Shown here one piece after another: positions 16,384-25,212 of a stretch of DNA of 64,000 nucleotides. Origin of the DNA: Ornithinibacillus halophilus. Lineage in GTDB: Bacteria; Bacillota; Bacilli; Bacillales; Amphibacillaceae. Under the pieces are notes generated by a model. That model made no database searches. It was not told the DNA's origin and was given only the letters and a program-made list of their open reading frames with translations. The position numbers and the translations under genes were made by a program. The first letter of the stretch is position 1, and every line of letters begins with the position of its first letter. The stretch covers positions 30,339 through 94,338 of the forward strand of contig NZ_FQVW01000005.1 of assembly GCF_900129485.1 (NCBI RefSeq), read 5' to 3'.

Positions 16384-17586
16384 TTACAGTAGGTCAGAAA
16401 AAGCATCTTCAACCTGCTTCTCATCAGATACTTGTACTACTTCAATTCCTTGTACTGCTTCTTCAATTAATTCTTCATAATCAAATTTAGACTCAAAATA
16501 ATTTACACGATCACGCTTTGGTTTTGTCTTCGGTGCCTTTGGTACAAAAATCGTACAGCAATCCTCATATGGTCTGATTGAGATATCGTACGTATCAATT
16601 TGCTTTGATATTTCAATAATCTCATCTTTATCCATTGTTATTAAAGGACGAATGATAGGATAGTTGGTAACTTCATTTATCGCATTCATACTATGCATCG
16701 TTTGACTGGCAACTTGACCTAAATTCTCTCCAGTTGCTAACGAAAGAATTCCTTCTTTTTGACAGACACGTTCACTAATTCTTAACATCATACGTCGCAT
16801 TACCGTCATACCGTATCCATCAGGTGTTTCTTGAAAAATACGTTGCTGTAATTTTGTAAAAGGTACAATGTGAATGTTAATTTTCGCCCCATAGCTTGTT
16901 AATTTTTCTGCTAAATCTAAAACCTTTTGCTTTGCACGCTCACTCGTAAATGGTGGTGATTCAAAGTGGATTGCTTCAATTTCAACTCCACGTTTCATTG
17001 CTAAATAACCAGCTACAGGACTATCAATTCCGCCTGAAAGAAGCAACAATGATTTTCCAGAAGTTCCTACAGGTAAACCTCCTGCTCCACGTATCACACT
17101 AGACGTAATATAGGTTGCTTCATTTCGGATTTCAACTTTAATTTCTAGATCAGGATGATGAACATCAACTATATACCCTTCTGTATTACTTAACAAATGA
17201 CCTCCAAGAACTTGATTTAAGTCTTGTGAGCGAACCGGGAACACTTTATTAATACGTTTCACGGAAACTTTAAATGTTTTTACATTTTCCCCATTCTCAA
17301 GAGCAAATAAAGCTGCTTGTTTAATTTCTTCTAATTCATTTGGAATTTTTATCGCTAAACTGATGCTATGAATTCCAAAAATGTTTTTAACCTTATTAAT
17401 AATGGCATGGGGATCATGGCCATTTAATAAGACAAACATTCTTCCTTGAGTACGTTTGACCGAAACATCAGGAAATTCCTTTAATTTATGACGGATATTT
17501 TCTTGTAGTTTTCCAATAAATTTTTTACGGTTCTTTCCTTTTAAAGCAATTTCCCCGTAACGGATTAATATATGATCGTATTGCAT
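16384..17586 (-). CDS. thiI: tRNA 4-thiouridine synthetase ThiI
   Basis: 400 residues: an N-terminal ferredoxin-like region and THUMP domain (about 60-165), then the PP-loop ATPase with SGGIDSP at 184-190. The RPYEDCCTIF block near the end carries the catalytic-type cysteines. It adenylates U8 of tRNA and inserts sulfur; it also feeds thiamine synthesis. The C-terminal rhodanese domain of the E. coli form is absent, as in Bacillus, where the neighbouring NifZ desulfurase delivers sulfur directly. It sits 14 bp after nifZ in one operon. Confidence 0.96.
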   Translation of the reverse strand: MQYDHILIRYGEIALKGKNRKKFIGKLQENIRHKLKEFPDVSVKRTQGRMFVLLNGHDPHAIINKVKNIFGIHSISLAIKIPNELEEIKQAALFALENGENVKTFKVSVKRINKVFPVRSQDLNQVLGGHLLSNTEGYIVDVHHPDLEIKVEIRNEATYITSSVIRGAGGLPVGTSGKSLLLLSGGIDSPVAGYLAMKRGVEIEAIHFESPPFTSERAKQKVLDLAEKLTSYGAKINIHIVPFTKLQQRIFQETPDGYGMTVMRRMMLRISERVCQKEGILSLATGENLGQVASQTMHSMNAINEVTNYPIIRPLITMDKDEIIEISKQIDTYDISIRPYEDCCTIFVPKAPKTKPKRDRVNYFESKFDYEELIEEAVQGIEVVQVSDEKQVEDAFSDLL

Positions 17587-17600
17587 CGTTATCTACTCCA

Positions 17601-18737
17601 TTATAAGATTTCTTTTAATTGATCAATGCCTTTTCTTAGCTTATCCAAAAAGACATCAATTTCTTCTATTGTATTATCATACGATAAACTTACTCGTAAA
17701 GCGGAAGTTGCGCGCTCTTTTGAAAAGCCACAGGCAGCAATAATTCTACTTTCATCAGCTAATTTCGATGAACACGCTGATTTTGTAGATATATAAATAC
17801 CTTCCTCCCCTAACATATGAATCATAACTTCAGGTTTAATACCCGGAAGTGAAAAATTCATTATATGTGGTGCGTTATTGCTAGGAGAATTAATTTCTAC
17901 TAATGGAAAGTCACTTAAGTTATCGCGAAGATATTTGTTTAATGAATGAACATGATTTATTTCATCTAGTTCACGTTTCTTAATAATACGAAGTGCTTTT
18001 ACCATCGCTACAACGCCAGCTACATTTTCAGTACCAGATCGTATTTTGCGCTCTTGTTCTCCCCCATGGAATAATGGAAATAATTTGGTACCACTTTTAA
18101 TATATAGAATCCCAGTGCCCTTAAGTCCATGAATTTTATGCCCAGACATTGTACAAAGATCGATTCCACTATTATTTAATTGTAATGGTATTTTTCCTAA
18201 TCCTTGAACATAATCAACATGGAAGAAAATTTTCGGATGCGCCTTGGCTATTTCTCCAATCTCCTGTATTGGTTGTATTGAGCCTATTTCATTATTGATA
18301 TGCATCACACTTATAAGAATGGTATCTTTTCGTATTGCATTACGTACATCTTCTACAGAAACAACACCATCTTGATTAACGGGTAAAAATGTAATGTCAA
18401 AGCCTAGTTGTTTTAAACTTTCACAAGCTTCATATACAGAAGGGTGTTCAATTTCTGTCGTGATGATGTGCTTCCCTCTATTCTGATGCTCGAGTGCAAT
18501 ACCTTTTATAGCGATATTATTTCCTTCTGTACCACCTGATGTAAAAATTACTTCTTCCTCTTTCACTTTTAGCAATTCGGCTGCTTGTTGTTTCGCTTTC
18601 AATAGTAATTTCTCTGTTTGACCTCCTAGTTGATGTATAGAGGAGGGGTTGGCGAAAAACTTATCCGATACCTGCTGAAAACTAGCTAATACATCTGGAT
18701 GGGGTTTAGTAGTTGCACTATTATCTAAATAGATCAT
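17601..18737 (-). CDS. nifZ: Cysteine desulfurase NifZ (IscS/NifS family)
   Basis: 378 residues, fold-type I PLP enzyme. The PLP lysine is K201 in SGHKIHG, the conserved His is at HVDYVQGLGK upstream of it, and the mobile-loop catalytic Cys is C322 in STKSACSSK. The sulfur goes to ThiI, whose gene follows by 14 bp, so the likely job is tRNA thiolation rather than general Fe-S assembly (SufS does that in Bacillus). It follows the ezrA terminator and has its own promoter region of 54 bp. Confidence 0.94.
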   Translation of the reverse strand: MIYLDNSATTKPHPDVLASFQQVSDKFFANPSSIHQLGGQTEKLLLKAKQQAAELLKVKEEEVIFTSGGTEGNNIAIKGIALEHQNRGKHIITTEIEHPSVYEACESLKQLGFDITFLPVNQDGVVSVEDVRNAIRKDTILISVMHINNEIGSIQPIQEIGEIAKAHPKIFFHVDYVQGLGKIPLQLNNSGIDLCTMSGHKIHGLKGTGILYIKSGTKLFPLFHGGEQERKIRSGTENVAGVVAMVKALRIIKKRELDEINHVHSLNKYLRDNLSDFPLVEINSPSNNAPHIMNFSLPGIKPEVMIHMLGEEGIYISTKSACSSKLADESRIIAACGFSKERATSALRVSLSYDNTIEEIDVFLDKLRKGIDQLKEIL

Positions 18738-18790
18738 AAAATTACCCCCTATTAGAACATTTATATCAATATGTTTAGTAATTTCACAAA

Positions 18791-18845
18791 ACAGAGGGCT
18801 GTCATAAGAAAAGATTTAACCCTTTTCTTAGGCAGCCCTGTTTAC
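18791..18845 (-). terminator. Terminator-like hairpin after ezrA
   Basis: A long stem with bulges, AGGGCTG-CATAAGAAAAG / CTTTTCTTA-GCAGCCCT (8-nt loop), lies between ezrA and nifZ; the minus strand continues CTGTTTTGTG, a weak U-tract. Confidence 0.7.
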
Positions 18846-18867
18846 GTGTAACTATTATACACTATTA

Positions 18868-20559
18868 TTAATGAATAATCATTCGATTTTCCTCAATATA
18901 TTCCAACGCATTAGGATCTACTTCTTTTAATGCTTTAACTGCTGTCTCTAAAGCCAATTCATATTCATAGGAACGGAATAAGCTTTCAGATTCAGATAGT
19001 TTAGCAGCCAATATTGGATATTTGCTACGGTATCGATTCGCATATTGGATAACTTGTTCTGTTAACTGAGCTTGTTCCAACATATCATCAGTTTGTTCTA
19101 CTAATTGATTTAAAGTATCTTGTGCTTCAGATAATGCACGTTGAACACCAGCTATATCCAGTGGATGCTTATCTAATGACTCTAATACTTGTTTGTTTTT
19201 CTCGGTAGCATCATTCGATAATTTCCAAATATACTCAGGTACACCTGGGATGTTACTTTTCTTTACTTTACGATGAACCTGCTGCAACTGGTCTCTCATA
19301 TCTGAAAGTTTTTCCTTGGCTTCAATTTCATCTTTTCGTAGGTTGTATACACTCAGTTTGAAATCATCGTGTTTTTCCTTTAAAGCGTCTAGCTGTTCAA
19401 AACCGACTTCAAGTTTTTCTCTTAGTTCGGTATGTGTACGATCACTATCCTCTAGCTCATTCAATATTTCTTCAAATTGTTTATGCAATTGAGCAATACT
19501 CTGCTCCAATGATAAATATTTTTCCATGTCCTGGTCATCAAAATAATACGTTTTTTTCAATTCTTCTACATCTGTTTTCGTATTATTAAAGGACGCTGCT
19601 ATTTCATCAAGTGATTCTTGATAGCTAGGAATTTGTGTTTCCATGAAATTTTTAGCGATGGCTTCTTTTTCAAGGAGTTGATACATCTCTTGGATTCTTT
19701 CATCTAACTCTTCCTTGAATACTTTAGCTTCTGATGTTTCCCCTTTTTCCAAGTCATTTACAAAGTCTAAAATACGCTGTTGATAATTATGAATTTCTTT
19801 TTCAAATCCTAAATGCTCAACACGATATCCATCTTCCTTCATTTCCTTGATGCCATTGTATAAATCGTCAATCTGTGATGGAAGTTCCTGTTTAAAAGCT
19901 TTATAAACAGCAGGAAATTCTTGGATTACGGTTTCTATACTAGACAATTCTTCTTTAATCGTATCTACAAGGGTCTTTCCTTCTAAGTAATTACCAGAAT
20001 TCACTAATTCATGATACTTATGTAGACTTTCGTCAAGTTCATCTAGTTCAACTTCAAAACGAACTTCAGCTTTACCATATTGGAAACGATTTTGCGAAAG
20101 TTGTTTTCGTAACTCTTTTATCGTTGGTTGGATATGCTCGATTTCTTTTCGACTAGATTCTTCTGATTCCATTAATTCTTCTAGTTCTAACAAAATCTTT
20201 TCAATATCTTTTTCAATGGAGTGCAAAACTTGATCTGATTTACGAAGCGTCTTCTTAGCTGTCGGAAAACGATAACGATCTGCTGCTTCCTCTGCATCAA
20301 ACAGGTATTCTTCGATGTCTGGAAGTTCCTTTGATAAAATTAATTCCCAACGCTCTTTCCACGATTCAAACTTTTCTTGCGTTTCTCCTGAAAGATTAAG
20401 CTTCTTTATTCTTGAAAGTTGGGAGGTTATGTTACGGTTCATAATATCCATTTTCCAACCTTCTTGACGATCCACCTCATCATATACACGTTTACGCAAA
20501 ATCAAACCTACAATAATAATTACAATAATAGCTAATAAAATTCCTATAAAGTACTCCAT
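18868..20559 (-). CDS. ezrA: Septation ring regulator EzrA
   Basis: 563 residues, the length of B. subtilis EzrA. One N-terminal membrane segment (residues 4-22) with the rest cytoplasmic and almost wholly helical: spectrin-like coiled-coil repeats rich in Glu, Lys, Leu and Gln. The conserved C-terminal patch NRYRSKYP is present, and is needed in EzrA for mid-cell localisation. EzrA binds FtsZ and PBP1, restrains Z-ring formation at poles and helps shuttle PBP1. The start follows AGGGGG by 8 nt. It is flanked by refZ, another FtsZ-related regulator, as in B. subtilis. Confidence 0.96.
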   Translation of the reverse strand: MEYFIGILLAIIVIIIVGLILRKRVYDEVDRQEGWKMDIMNRNITSQLSRIKKLNLSGETQEKFESWKERWELILSKELPDIEEYLFDAEEAADRYRFPTAKKTLRKSDQVLHSIEKDIEKILLELEELMESEESSRKEIEHIQPTIKELRKQLSQNRFQYGKAEVRFEVELDELDESLHKYHELVNSGNYLEGKTLVDTIKEELSSIETVIQEFPAVYKAFKQELPSQIDDLYNGIKEMKEDGYRVEHLGFEKEIHNYQQRILDFVNDLEKGETSEAKVFKEELDERIQEMYQLLEKEAIAKNFMETQIPSYQESLDEIAASFNNTKTDVEELKKTYYFDDQDMEKYLSLEQSIAQLHKQFEEILNELEDSDRTHTELREKLEVGFEQLDALKEKHDDFKLSVYNLRKDEIEAKEKLSDMRDQLQQVHRKVKKSNIPGVPEYIWKLSNDATEKNKQVLESLDKHPLDIAGVQRALSEAQDTLNQLVEQTDDMLEQAQLTEQVIQYANRYRSKYPILAAKLSESESLFRSYEYELALETAVKALKEVDPNALEYIEENRMIIH

Positions 20560-20799
20560 GCAATATGCCCCCTAACTCCCTTAAAGAGGTCTCTATATAT
20601 TCAAAATACAAATTAATAATTTATGTAGTTATTATGATACCATGTAATAGCGCATTTTGGCTAAAAAAAAAGAAAAAAATGACGAATTATACGATTTTTT
20701 TCTTTTATCCTTCTATTTTATTAAATAAAGCATATTGAAATCACTAAAACAACCTAAAGTCACCAATTCTAAAATTGACTTTTATTTCAAATCGAACCA

Positions 20800-21426
20800 T
20801 CATGTAGTTGTTTTTTCTTTTGCTTGTTCAAAAATAAAATCTATCCATTTATGAATCACTTTTACGTAATTTTTGATAAATTTCTGATGTGAATAATCAT
20901 TAGAAGTATAACTTTTCCATTCATGTTGAAGAAGGTATGGAGTTATAAGCATTCCTTTTAACTGCATAAATAAGAAGTGGTGATTAAGCTTGAGGCTCTC
21001 ATGTTGTTCCATCGTTTCTGTGAGAATACTTTTTAATAAATGGTTTTCCTTTGCTAGATAAGTAACCGATACCTCTCTTACGAATACGGAATCAATGGAT
21101 AGTTCACGATGGATAAAACACGAGATTTGGTAGTTCTTATGTTTATATTGTATAATACTAGTTATTAATTTTTTTAATTTTTCTACTGGTTTTTCAGTTT
21201 CATATTCTTGTATTGTTTCTTCAATGGTTTCTAGATAGTCTTCATAATATCGAGTAACGGCATATTCTAACAGTCCTTGTTTTCCTTTGAAATAATAACT
21301 GATCAAAGAAAGATTCACAGATGCTTTGGTGGCAATATCACGCACAGAAGTTCCATGAAAACCTTTTTGATAGAACAAAGATAATGCTGCATCGATTACT
21401 CTTTGCTTAGATGTATTGGATTTCAT
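20800..21426 (-). CDS. refZ: TetR-type DNA-binding regulator RefZ
   Basis: 208 residues from ATG 21426 (AAGGAG 9 nt upstream; a TTG three codons earlier overlaps the spacing and is less likely). The N-terminal TetR HTH reads AALSLFYQKGFHGTSVRDIA then LISYYFKGKQGLLE. The long C-terminal domain has no clear ligand pocket signature. RefZ in B. subtilis binds sites near the origin-proximal chromosome and affects FtsZ placement in sporulation. Divergent neighbour ytsP and upstream ezrA conserve the B. subtilis order. An imperfect palindrome ATGGATTTAAACCAT (21445-21459) lies just before the ribosome site and could be an operator. Confidence 0.88.
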   Translation of the reverse strand: MKSNTSKQRVIDAALSLFYQKGFHGTSVRDIATKASVNLSLISYYFKGKQGLLEYAVTRYYEDYLETIEETIQEYETEKPVEKLKKLITSIIQYKHKNYQISCFIHRELSIDSVFVREVSVTYLAKENHLLKSILTETMEQHESLKLNHHFLFMQLKGMLITPYLLQHEWKSYTSNDYSHQKFIKNYVKVIHKWIDFIFEQAKEKTTT

Positions 21427-21550
21427 TGCTATCAACTCCTTAACATGGATTTAAACCATAACCGTACTCATATTATTAAATACGACACAGACGGCCTAAT
21501 TCCTGCAATTTTATGTCGACAATTTTTTCATATAGAAGGGAAGTTATACG

Positions 21551-22030
21551 ATGTTTCAAACGACGAGCTATTCTGGTGATAAAGTAAAAGATTATGAACT
21601 CTTGCTTAAACAATTAAATTCTTTATTAGAAGGGGAAAACGATACGGTTGCCAATTTATCGAATGCCTCTGCCTTGTTAAATCAATTTTTGGAAGATGTA
21701 AACTGGGTTGGTTTTTATATTTGGAAGAATGACGAACTAGTACTTGGGCCATTCCAAGGTTTACCTGCATGTATTCGCATTCCATATGGAAAAGGTGTAT
21801 GTGGGACAGCAGTAAAGGAACAAATAACGATGCGAATCGAAAATGTCCATCATTTCCCAGGGCATATTGCTTGTGACAGTGCTAGCCAATCTGAAATTGT
21901 AGTTCCAATTGTAAAAGAAGATGAAATATTTGGGGTGTTAGACATTGATAGCCCTTCATTAAACAGGTTCGATGAAGTGGATCAAACCTATTTGGAGAAA
22001 TTTGTGGATGCACTAGTTAAATTTATTTAA
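21551..22030 (+). CDS. ytsP: Free methionine-(R)-sulfoxide reductase (GAF domain, YtsP)
   Basis: 159 residues, one GAF domain, of the fRMsr family. The three catalytic-type cysteines are C74 (LPACIRIPYG), C84 (KGVCGTA) and C108 (HIACDSAS), in the spacing of the E. coli enzyme. It reduces free Met-R-sulfoxide using thioredoxin. It reads divergently from refZ and ends at a strong terminator before the convergent dgcP. Confidence 0.95.
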   Translation: MFQTTSYSGDKVKDYELLLKQLNSLLEGENDTVANLSNASALLNQFLEDVNWVGFYIWKNDELVLGPFQGLPACIRIPYGKGVCGTAVKEQITMRIENVHHFPGHIACDSASQSEIVVPIVKEDEIFGVLDIDSPSLNRFDEVDQTYLEKFVDALVKFI

Positions 22031-22036
22031 AAATAT

Positions 22037-22070
22037 AGAGGTCGCCTCATGTGGGGCAACCTCTTTTTTT
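22037..22070. terminator. Terminator after ytsP
   Basis: A stem AGAGGT-GCC / GGC-ACCTCT around TCATGTGG with seven T residues on the plus strand, between the convergent ytsP and dgcP genes. Confidence 0.8.
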
Positions 22071-22074
22071 AGGA

Positions 22075-23976
22075 TTAAAATTGCTGCATTTCTGCTTTTT
22101 CACCATAGGCAATTTTAAATACACAGTTTTTGCCAAAGCTTTTCGCATCATACAGCGCTTTATCTGCTCGAATAAAGAAATCTTTTGCTGTATCATTATC
22201 TACACTCTTCCAAGTAGACACACCAGCGGAAACTGTCACTGCAGGTTCAGTAAAACTCTCTATCTGTTTCCGAATAACACCAGCCAAATTTACACCTGCA
22301 TTTATATCACTATCAGGAAGGTAAACTGCTAGTTCTTCTCCACCCCATCTTGCTCCTACATCAGCATCATTAATGTTCATCAATATAATATTAGCTACTT
22401 GTTTAATCACTTCATCCCCAACATAGTGCCCATGTGTATCATTGACTATTTTAAAATCATCGATATCAAATAAAATAAGTGTTCCCATTTCTCCCGAATT
22501 CATATGTTTACGAATTTGTTCATCTAAATAATTCCTTGAGAACAACTGTGTTAAATAATCTGTAGAAACAGCTCTTTCTAATTGTTCTTTTAAAATTGTA
22601 TTTAATACTGCTAAAGTAGAATGTCGAATAAGTGACTGTAATAATTTATAACTATTAAATGAAAAAGCATAAGTCTTCTCATGTAGAATGATAACAACTC
22701 CATGGATTATTTCTGCATGTTCCATCGGGATAACCATGACTGATTTATAAGCCACAGGATTCTCCCAAGTAAATTCTCCAGAAAATGTAGACTCTCTCGT
22801 TTCGAGTGTCTTTTCAAATAAATCTACTCCTAAATTCCTACCATCACGTGTATTAAAGAAATCTGTCGTTCCAGATAAAAAGTCAATTCCAGCTTCTTTA
22901 TTTCCACTAGAATATAAAAAAGCAATTTCGGATGGTTGGCATGCATCAATTACTTTATTTTTAACTAAATGCGTAATTTCTGTTAGTTGTAGATTTGAAT
23001 TTAATTGATGTGAGGTATCATTAATAAGCTTTAAATCTTTCACTAGATGCTTTGATTCTTGATATAGAGTTGTTCTTTCGATAGCCTTTCCAGCTGCTTG
23101 TACAAAATTTTCAATGAAGGCAATCTCATCATCTGAAAACTCCATAACTACCGGTGTTATTATTTCTAATACTCCGTATACACCCTGTTCACCTGTTAAC
23201 GGGGCAAAAAGGCTAGTGTTTTGTTCATTGTACCTATTCTCGATTTGTAACTCACCACTAATAAACGCTTCCGTACTGACACGTTTTGTATCATCATCAC
23301 TAAACTCTAACAATTTTACCGGTAATCTTGGATCGGCATCATAATCTTGCGAGAGTAATAAATAGTATGAAAAGTCAGGATACACTCGTCTTATCGATTT
23401 TATTATTTCTGTGAGAATCTCATTATTATCTCTTGCAGAGGCAAATTTTAAGACAAGTTCATACAAAAAACGATTTTTCTCAATCGTTGTCTCCATTCGA
23501 TACCTGTCATAAGTACTATATATTACTCTTTCAGTTTCTATTTTAATTACTTTCATTATATTTACGGGAGGGGTTTTCACATTATTATTAAACAAAAAAC
23601 ACAAAAATCCTATAGCTCCCTTTTTTGGCTGCAACGGGATGATAAGGGGATGTATTTCATTATCTTCTATTTGAAGTACATCACATTGATTCACAGGAAA
23701 TTGTACATGACTATTATTAATTGTCATCGTATAAAAACTTTGTTTATCAATAATACTCCGAAGTAATGACGTCGTATCTACATCACCAGTTGCTGTTTCT
23801 AATGTAAAATAATTTGATCCAGTTTGATATCTATATAGGCCTATTGTTTTACATGGAACGACATCTAGTAATAGTTTCACTAAACCAGAATAGAATTTTT
23901 CATTACTATTAAATGTATTAACATTTGTCATTAATTCATAATATTTAATTTTTATCATGGTACTTAATTCTTCCAT
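22075..23976 (-). CDS. dgcP: Diguanylate cyclase DgcP (GAF plus GGDEF)
   Basis: 633 residues, with GAF-like sensory regions in about the first 450 and a GGDEF domain at the C-terminus. The signature reads RWGGEEL (GGEEL at 545-549), which is active in most GGDEF enzymes, so cyclic di-GMP synthesis is expected. The product-inhibition I-site RxxD five residues before it is NDAD, so feedback inhibition is probably absent. The start follows AGGTGAT. B. subtilis DgcP (YtrP) is encoded at the same place upstream of rpsD; this version is somewhat longer. Possible effectors: PilB MshEN domain and motility. Confidence 0.9.
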   Translation of the reverse strand: MEELSTMIKIKYYELMTNVNTFNSNEKFYSGLVKLLLDVVPCKTIGLYRYQTGSNYFTLETATGDVDTTSLLRSIIDKQSFYTMTINNSHVQFPVNQCDVLQIEDNEIHPLIIPLQPKKGAIGFLCFLFNNNVKTPPVNIMKVIKIETERVIYSTYDRYRMETTIEKNRFLYELVLKFASARDNNEILTEIIKSIRRVYPDFSYYLLLSQDYDADPRLPVKLLEFSDDDTKRVSTEAFISGELQIENRYNEQNTSLFAPLTGEQGVYGVLEIITPVVMEFSDDEIAFIENFVQAAGKAIERTTLYQESKHLVKDLKLINDTSHQLNSNLQLTEITHLVKNKVIDACQPSEIAFLYSSGNKEAGIDFLSGTTDFFNTRDGRNLGVDLFEKTLETRESTFSGEFTWENPVAYKSVMVIPMEHAEIIHGVVIILHEKTYAFSFNSYKLLQSLIRHSTLAVLNTILKEQLERAVSTDYLTQLFSRNYLDEQIRKHMNSGEMGTLILFDIDDFKIVNDTHGHYVGDEVIKQVANIILMNINDADVGARWGGEELAVYLPDSDINAGVNLAGVIRKQIESFTEPAVTVSAGVSTWKSVDNDTAKDFFIRADKALYDAKSFGKNCVFKIAYGEKAEMQQF

Positions 23977-24228
23977 AATATATCACCTATTATTCGTTTA
24001 TCCCATATCTATGGTAGACTATAACCATCAGGTATGAGTGATATTAAAACATCAAATATTTTAAGTATAAAGAATCTAATTAAAATCAATTTCGCAAAAA
24101 TAGTAATATATTACCTATTATATAGCAAAAGTCACAGATTTCCTATTAAGTATGGAAACTTTTCAAAATTCTTTTATATTCACTTTCCTTCTGATTTAAA
24201 CGATATTTATCTATTTCTAAGAAAAACA
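23977..24228. other. AT-rich intergenic region between dgcP and the rpsD promoter
   Basis: Very AT-rich, with no coding or RNA signature beyond the divergent promoters; a 69-codon frame at 24034-24243 lacks a ribosome site and is not considered real. Confidence 0.6.
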
Positions 24229-24257
24229 TTGACTTCACATTAAAAAACTTATATACT
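24229..24257 (+). promoter_or_regulatory. Sigma-A promoter of rpsD
   Basis: TTGACT (24229-24234) and TATACT (24252-24257), spaced by 17 bp; strong by sequence. Confidence 0.85.
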
Positions 24258-24263
24258 ATTCCT

Positions 24264-24445
24264 TGTGTAAAATAATTAGGTAGCCTATGTGACTCGTCGC
24301 TTGCCCCCATTTTGTTCCTCAAAGTATGAGGTGTATCGTGTAACTCTCTGCTGCTGGAGCGATGGTACATGAAAACAAAATGGACAACGAAAAGATCACG
24401 GTTGTTTTTATTTTATGCAAATAAAATAAAAGGAGGAAATGTCCT
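24264..24445 (+). ncRNA. Structured 5' leader of rpsD (S4 autoregulatory element)
   Basis: About 180 nt between the promoter and rpsD. Two arms CCATTTTGTT (24307-24316) and AACAAAATGG (24374-24383) are perfectly complementary, enclosing a small hairpin CCTCA-AAGTA-TGAGG (24317-24331) and a GC-rich segment with CTGCTGGAGC. The B. subtilis rpsD mRNA leader binds S4 and represses translation; this structured leader is at the equivalent place. The exact fold was not computed. Confidence 0.7.
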
Positions 24446-25048
24446 ATGGCACGATATACTGGTCCTATTTGGAAAAAATCACGTCGTCTTGGCATTTCAT
24501 TAACTGGAACTGGCAAAGAGCTAGATAAACGCCCATACGCTCCTGGGCAACATGGAGCAAACCAACGCAGAAAAATCTCTGAGTATGGTTTACAATTACA
24601 AGAGAAACAAAAACTACGCTTTATGTATGGATTAAACGAACGTCAATTCCGTACTCTATTTGATAGAGCTGGTAAAATGAAAGGTGTTCATGGTGAAAAC
24701 TTCATGATTCTTCTTGATTCTCGCCTTGATAACCTTGTTTATCGTCTTGGTCTTGCTCGTACACGCAGACAAGCTCGTCAGCTTGTAAACCATGGCCACA
24801 TTACAGTTGATGGATCACGCGTTGATATTCCATCTTACCTAGTAAAACCTGGTCAAACAATTGGTTTACGTGAAAAGTCTAAAAACCTAGACATTATTAA
24901 AGAAGCTATTGAAGCGAATAACTTCGTACCTGAATATCTTACATTTGATGAAAACAAATTAGAAGGTACATTCAATCGCTTACCAGAACGTTCTGAGCTT
25001 CCTGGTGAAATTTCAGAACAACTTATCGTTGAGTTCTACTCTCGTTAA
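24446..25048 (+). CDS. rpsD: 30S ribosomal protein S4
   Basis: 200 residues, matching Bacillus S4 from end to end ([20 protein letters not shown], ...[18 protein letters not shown]). It nucleates 16S assembly and regulates its own synthesis through the leader. The N-terminal zinc cysteines of some S4 proteins are absent, so it is the zinc-free form. Ribosome site AAAGGAGGAAA. Codon use is cleaner than its neighbours, as expected for a highly expressed gene. The gene stands alone, unlike the alpha operon copy in Gram-negatives. Confidence 0.98.
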   Translation: MARYTGPIWKKSRRLGISLTGTGKELDKRPYAPGQHGANQRRKISEYGLQLQEKQKLRFMYGLNERQFRTLFDRAGKMKGVHGENFMILLDSRLDNLVYRLGLARTRRQARQLVNHGHITVDGSRVDIPSYLVKPGQTIGLREKSKNLDIIKEAIEANNFVPEYLTFDENKLEGTFNRLPERSELPGEISEQLIVEFYSR

Positions 25049-25059
25049 TAGATTAACTT

Positions 25060-25094
25060 TTAAAACCAGATTCCTTATAGGAGTCTGGTTTTTT
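25060..25094 (+). terminator. Terminator of rpsD
   Basis: Stem AAACCAGATTCC / GGAGTCTGGTTT with one GU pair and a run of T after it, about 11 bp past the stop. Confidence 0.85.
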
Positions 25095-25161
25095 ACATAC
25101 TTTAATCACAAAAGATTCCTTTCGGGGCACCGAGCACCACTTTCTATAATAATTAATCCAA

Positions 25162-25199
25162 AAAAATCCAGATGAAAATCTAATTTCATCTGGATTTTT
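25162..25199. terminator. Bidirectional terminator downstream of the M24 peptidase
   Basis: A perfect 16-bp stem AAAAATCCAGATGAAA / TTTCATCTGGATTTTT with a 6-nt loop; runs of T on both strands. Confidence 0.88.
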
Positions 25200-25212
25200 A
25201 ATTCCTTTAATA

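Noticed and set aside
24034..24243. 69-codon frame upstream of rpsD
   Set aside because: Overlaps the rpsD -35 region, has no ribosome site and a very AT-rich, low-complexity product.
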